Shown here: one piece after another, positions 62,353 through 64,000 of the stretch
Position numbering within the stretch: position 1 is the stretch's first letter
Layout of the letters: each line of letters begins with the position of its first letter
Source: JBCBSK01 sp965250105
Lineage (GTDB): Bacteria > Pseudomonadota > Alphaproteobacteria > Rhizobiales > Tepidamorphaceae
Direction of reading: 5' to 3'
DNA: 64,000 bases
NCBI GenBank assembly: GCA_965250105.1
Contig: OZ252290.1
Location: 248,001-312,000, forward strand
Made by a program: the position numbers and the translations under genes
The notes under the pieces: model-generated
Told to the model about the DNA's origin: nothing
The model's input: the letters and a program-made list of their open reading frames with translations, nothing else
Database searches by the model: none

Positions 62353-62377
62353 GGAATAAAGCTCACCCCCCGCCGTT
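62353..62377 (+). promoter_or_regulatory. ECF-type promoter motif GGAAT-N16-CGTT
   Basis: GGAAT (62353-62357) and CGTT (62374-62377) are separated by exactly 16 bases, 50 bases before the hydroxylase ATG at 62428. With 59338 (minus) and 60908 it makes three identical motifs in 3 kb. GGAATAA is shared with the protease promoter. Confidence 0.7.
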
Positions 62378-62427
62378 GTCCTTTCCGGAACGACCTGACC
62401 CCCATCCCAAAGAGAGAGGATAGCACG

Positions 62428-63000
62428 ATGCAGTATTTCCAACGCCTGAAGTCGGATGTCGATCCGAAGCCGTTTCTCGACGAGATCGACGGTATCGAAG
62501 ACGCCTGGGCCCAGTCGACCGGACGCCAGGACAAGATCAAGGTGCAGCGCGAGGCGTTGGCCATTCCGCTGCGCGGCCTGCGCAAGTCGGCCATTGGCAA
62601 CCGCAAGCGCAGCGATGTGCATGAAAGCCGCTGGACCACGGGATCGCAGCGTTTCGTGCTGGCGCGCAAGTTCCTCGAAGACGTCGCCCGCGAGCAATAC
62701 AGCATTCTGGGACGCGCGAAGATCGTCTGCCTGCCGGCCGGCAAGCGCGTCTATCCGCATATCGATCGCGGCGAATACTACCGCGTCCGCAATCGCTACC
62801 ATTTCGTGCTGCGCTCGGCCGACGGCTCCTGGCTGAAGGCGGGCGACGAAGAAGTGCGCATGCGCGAAGGCGAGTTGTGGTGGTTCGACAACGACCAGAT
62901 GCACGAAGCCTTCAATGACGGCGATCAGGACCGGATCCACATGATCTTCGACATGCTGCCCGCGCAGCGTGCCGAGGAAGTGTTCGGCGCCGTTGCCTGA
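62428..63000 (+). CDS. Aspartyl/asparaginyl beta-hydroxylase family (2-oxoglutarate oxygenase-like)
   Basis: 190 residues. The double-stranded beta-helix core shows PHIDRGEYYRVRNRYHFVLRS, with H111 (and D113), and GELWWFDNDQMHEAFNDGDQDRIHMIFDML, with H159, the 2-oxoglutarate arginine R169 and H171. This is the Asp_Arg_Hydrox pattern: iron- and 2-oxoglutarate-dependent hydroxylation of Asp, Asn or Arg in a protein, peptide or free amino acid. The N-terminal 90 residues are basic and unassigned. AGAGGA lies 7 bases before the ATG. It has its own ECF-type promoter and is followed 24 bases later by a hydrolase gene. Confidence 0.87.
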   Translation: MQYFQRLKSDVDPKPFLDEIDGIEDAWAQSTGRQDKIKVQREALAIPLRGLRKSAIGNRKRSDVHESRWTTGSQRFVLARKFLEDVAREQYSILGRAKIVCLPAGKRVYPHIDRGEYYRVRNRYHFVLRSADGSWLKAGDEEVRMREGELWWFDNDQMHEAFNDGDQDRIHMIFDMLPAQRAEEVFGAVA

Positions 63001-63024
63001 CATTCGAGAAAGAAGGCGTTCAAC

Positions 63025-63960
63025 ATGTTGTCGGCAACCGCATATGCCATGACCTTCCCCGCCCCGGCCCACGGCCTCGACTTCCGGCCGAGGCCAGGCT
63101 CGGCCGATCTGGATTGCTGGCTGGCCCTGCCCCGCCGGATATCCGATGACCGGCCGCCGCTGGTCGCCGTCCACGGCCTGCGCCGTGACGCGCGCCAGCA
63201 GGCGGAGCTGTTCGCCGAACAGGCCAACGCGCTCGGCCGGCCGGTGATCGCGCCGCTGTTCGACGTCGATCGCTGGCCACGCTATCAGCAGGCCATCAGA
63301 CGCGGGCGGGCCGATCTGGCCCTGCTCGCCCTGATGGCCCGGCTGCGGCGGGAAGGCATCTGGCGGACGCCGCAATTCGACCTCTTCGGCTTTTCGGGTG
63401 GGGCGCAGTTCGCGCACCGGTTCGCCATGCTCCACCCGGAAACCGTCTCCCGGCTGACAACCGCGTCGGCCGGGTGGTACACCTTTCCCGACACTACACG
63501 GTTTCCGCACGGACTGTCGCCCTGGCCAGGCGAAGGCGATCCATGGGCGGCGGTCACGGGCGACAAGATCAAGCGCTTTCTGTCGATCCCGATCCAGGTC
63601 TGCGTCGGGGCCGACGATCACATGCGCGACCGCAACACCCGCAGCGACCCGGTGATCGACGCCCAGCAGGGCCGCCACCGGCTCGCCCGCGCGGTCAACT
63701 GGGCGAAAGCCCTGAAACAGGCGGCCCGCCGGCATGGCCTGACGCCGCGCATAAGCTTCATCGCCCTGTCGGCCTGCGGCCACGACTTCGGGCAATGCGT
63801 CCAGTGCGGCGGGCTCGACCGGATCGTCATCTCAGGCAAAGACGGAAACGACGTCCCGTCCCCGGGAACCGCGTCCCTGTCGGGCCGCCAGCCAGCCAAT
63901 TGTGCGACCTGTCAGCGCCTCTGCGGTATCCGGTCGCGGTTTCAGGACCCCGCGTCATGA
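63025..63960 (+). CDS. Alpha/beta hydrolase with cysteine-rich C-terminal tail
   Basis: 311 residues. Nucleophile S124 in LFGFSGGAQFAHRFAML and H253 in SACGHDFGQC suit an alpha/beta hydrolase; PPLVAVHGLRRDARQQAELFAEQA is the oxyanion-loop strand. The fold resembles esterase/PHB-depolymerase-like proteins. Unusually, the end carries CVQCGG and CATCQRLC, a CxxC / CxxCxxxC cluster that might bind metal or form disulfides. The last 40 residues are low-complexity. A frameshift near 63850 is possible, but the stop overlaps the next ATG by 4 bases (ATGA), which supports the reading frame. AAGAAGG precedes the ATG. Confidence 0.8.
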   Translation: MLSATAYAMTFPAPAHGLDFRPRPGSADLDCWLALPRRISDDRPPLVAVHGLRRDARQQAELFAEQANALGRPVIAPLFDVDRWPRYQQAIRRGRADLALLALMARLRREGIWRTPQFDLFGFSGGAQFAHRFAMLHPETVSRLTTASAGWYTFPDTTRFPHGLSPWPGEGDPWAAVTGDKIKRFLSIPIQVCVGADDHMRDRNTRSDPVIDAQQGRHRLARAVNWAKALKQAARRHGLTPRISFIALSACGHDFGQCVQCGGLDRIVISGKDGNDVPSPGTASLSGRQPANCATCQRLCGIRSRFQDPAS

Positions 63961-64000
63961 GTGCCCTGCCGCCGATCTCCGGCAATGGCCGGCGCAAGGG
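63957..64000 (+). CDS. Start of a further gene in the same operon (truncated by the window end)
   Basis: Only MSALPPISGNGRRKG is visible. The ATG overlaps the hydrolase stop codon (ATGA), so it is co-translated with the hydroxylase/hydrolase genes. The product cannot be identified from 14-15 residues. Its identity would help to define the system. Confidence 0.6.
   Translation, partial: MSALPPISGNGRRK

Noticed and set aside
60757..63795. A 1012-codon open frame on the minus strand
   Set aside because: It runs opposite to three well-supported plus-strand genes and crosses their promoters and gaps. Its translation shows no recognisable domain; it is a by-product of high GC content.

Overview
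The window looks like chromosomal DNA of a high-GC alphaproteobacterium, probably of the Hyphomicrobiales/Rhodobacterales type. It is crowded with solute uptake systems (three complete TRAP transporters, one betaine-type ABC transporter, two orphan ABC binding proteins) and with catabolic enzymes for methylated or CoA-activated compounds. Genes sit in short, tightly packed operons, often with ATGA overlaps and clear AGGAG-type ribosome sites. The DMSP-lyase-like cupin, betaine transporter and TRAP abundance suggest a marine or saline lifestyle; this is inference. I saw no rRNA, tRNA or CRISPR array.

Region 1 (1-8.7 kb): the end of a dimethylglycine/sarcosine-dehydrogenase-like gene runs off the left edge. 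Then come an IclR regulator, a ThDP-dependent decarboxylase and a NitT/TauT-type binding protein with no permease or ATPase, a decayed IS630 transposase, and a divergent LysR / class III CoA-transferase pair. Region 2 (8.7-27.3 kb) appears to handle methylated onium or amine compounds. It holds an oligopeptide-type binding protein, a DMSP-lyase-family cupin, RidA, aldehyde dehydrogenase, an FAD-GcvT demethylating dehydrogenase, and a ProX-V-WW-like ABC system with two permease domains fused. Divergently from it run a DUF1989-GcvT fusion, an XRE-cupin regulator, a small cupin, a cobalamin-binding glutamate-mutase-like protein, a ProC-like reductase and an SDR.

Region 3 (27.4-37.9 kb) has an Lrp regulator, a quinone-reductase-like MDR enzyme, a TRAP system, a VOC protein, an acyl-CoA ligase, RidA, a hotdog thioesterase and an amine-oxidase-like flavoprotein. 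Region 4 (38-57.3 kb) looks like one TetR-controlled catabolic regulon. Two TRAP systems flank an aldolase, a ketopantoate-reductase-like protein, TetR, a P450, two thiolases, two CoA ligases, an enoyl-thioester-reductase-like protein, an SDR and an enoyl-CoA hydratase. Four copies of an ACCAAAC..GTTTGGT palindrome lie in its intergenic regions. Together the genes would import a carboxylate, hydroxylate it, attach CoA and shorten it by beta-oxidation.

Region 5 (57.7-64 kb) is the least familiar: a secreted subtilase with an acidic linker, an ECF sigma factor with a zinc-free anti-sigma factor, a BioD-like P-loop protein, an aspartyl/asparaginyl-hydroxylase-family protein, an alpha/beta hydrolase with a cysteine-rich tail, and the start of another gene. 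Three of its transcription units carry the same promoter-like motif, GGAAT-N16-CGTT, which suggests one small sigma regulon. This is my best candidate for an undescribed system.
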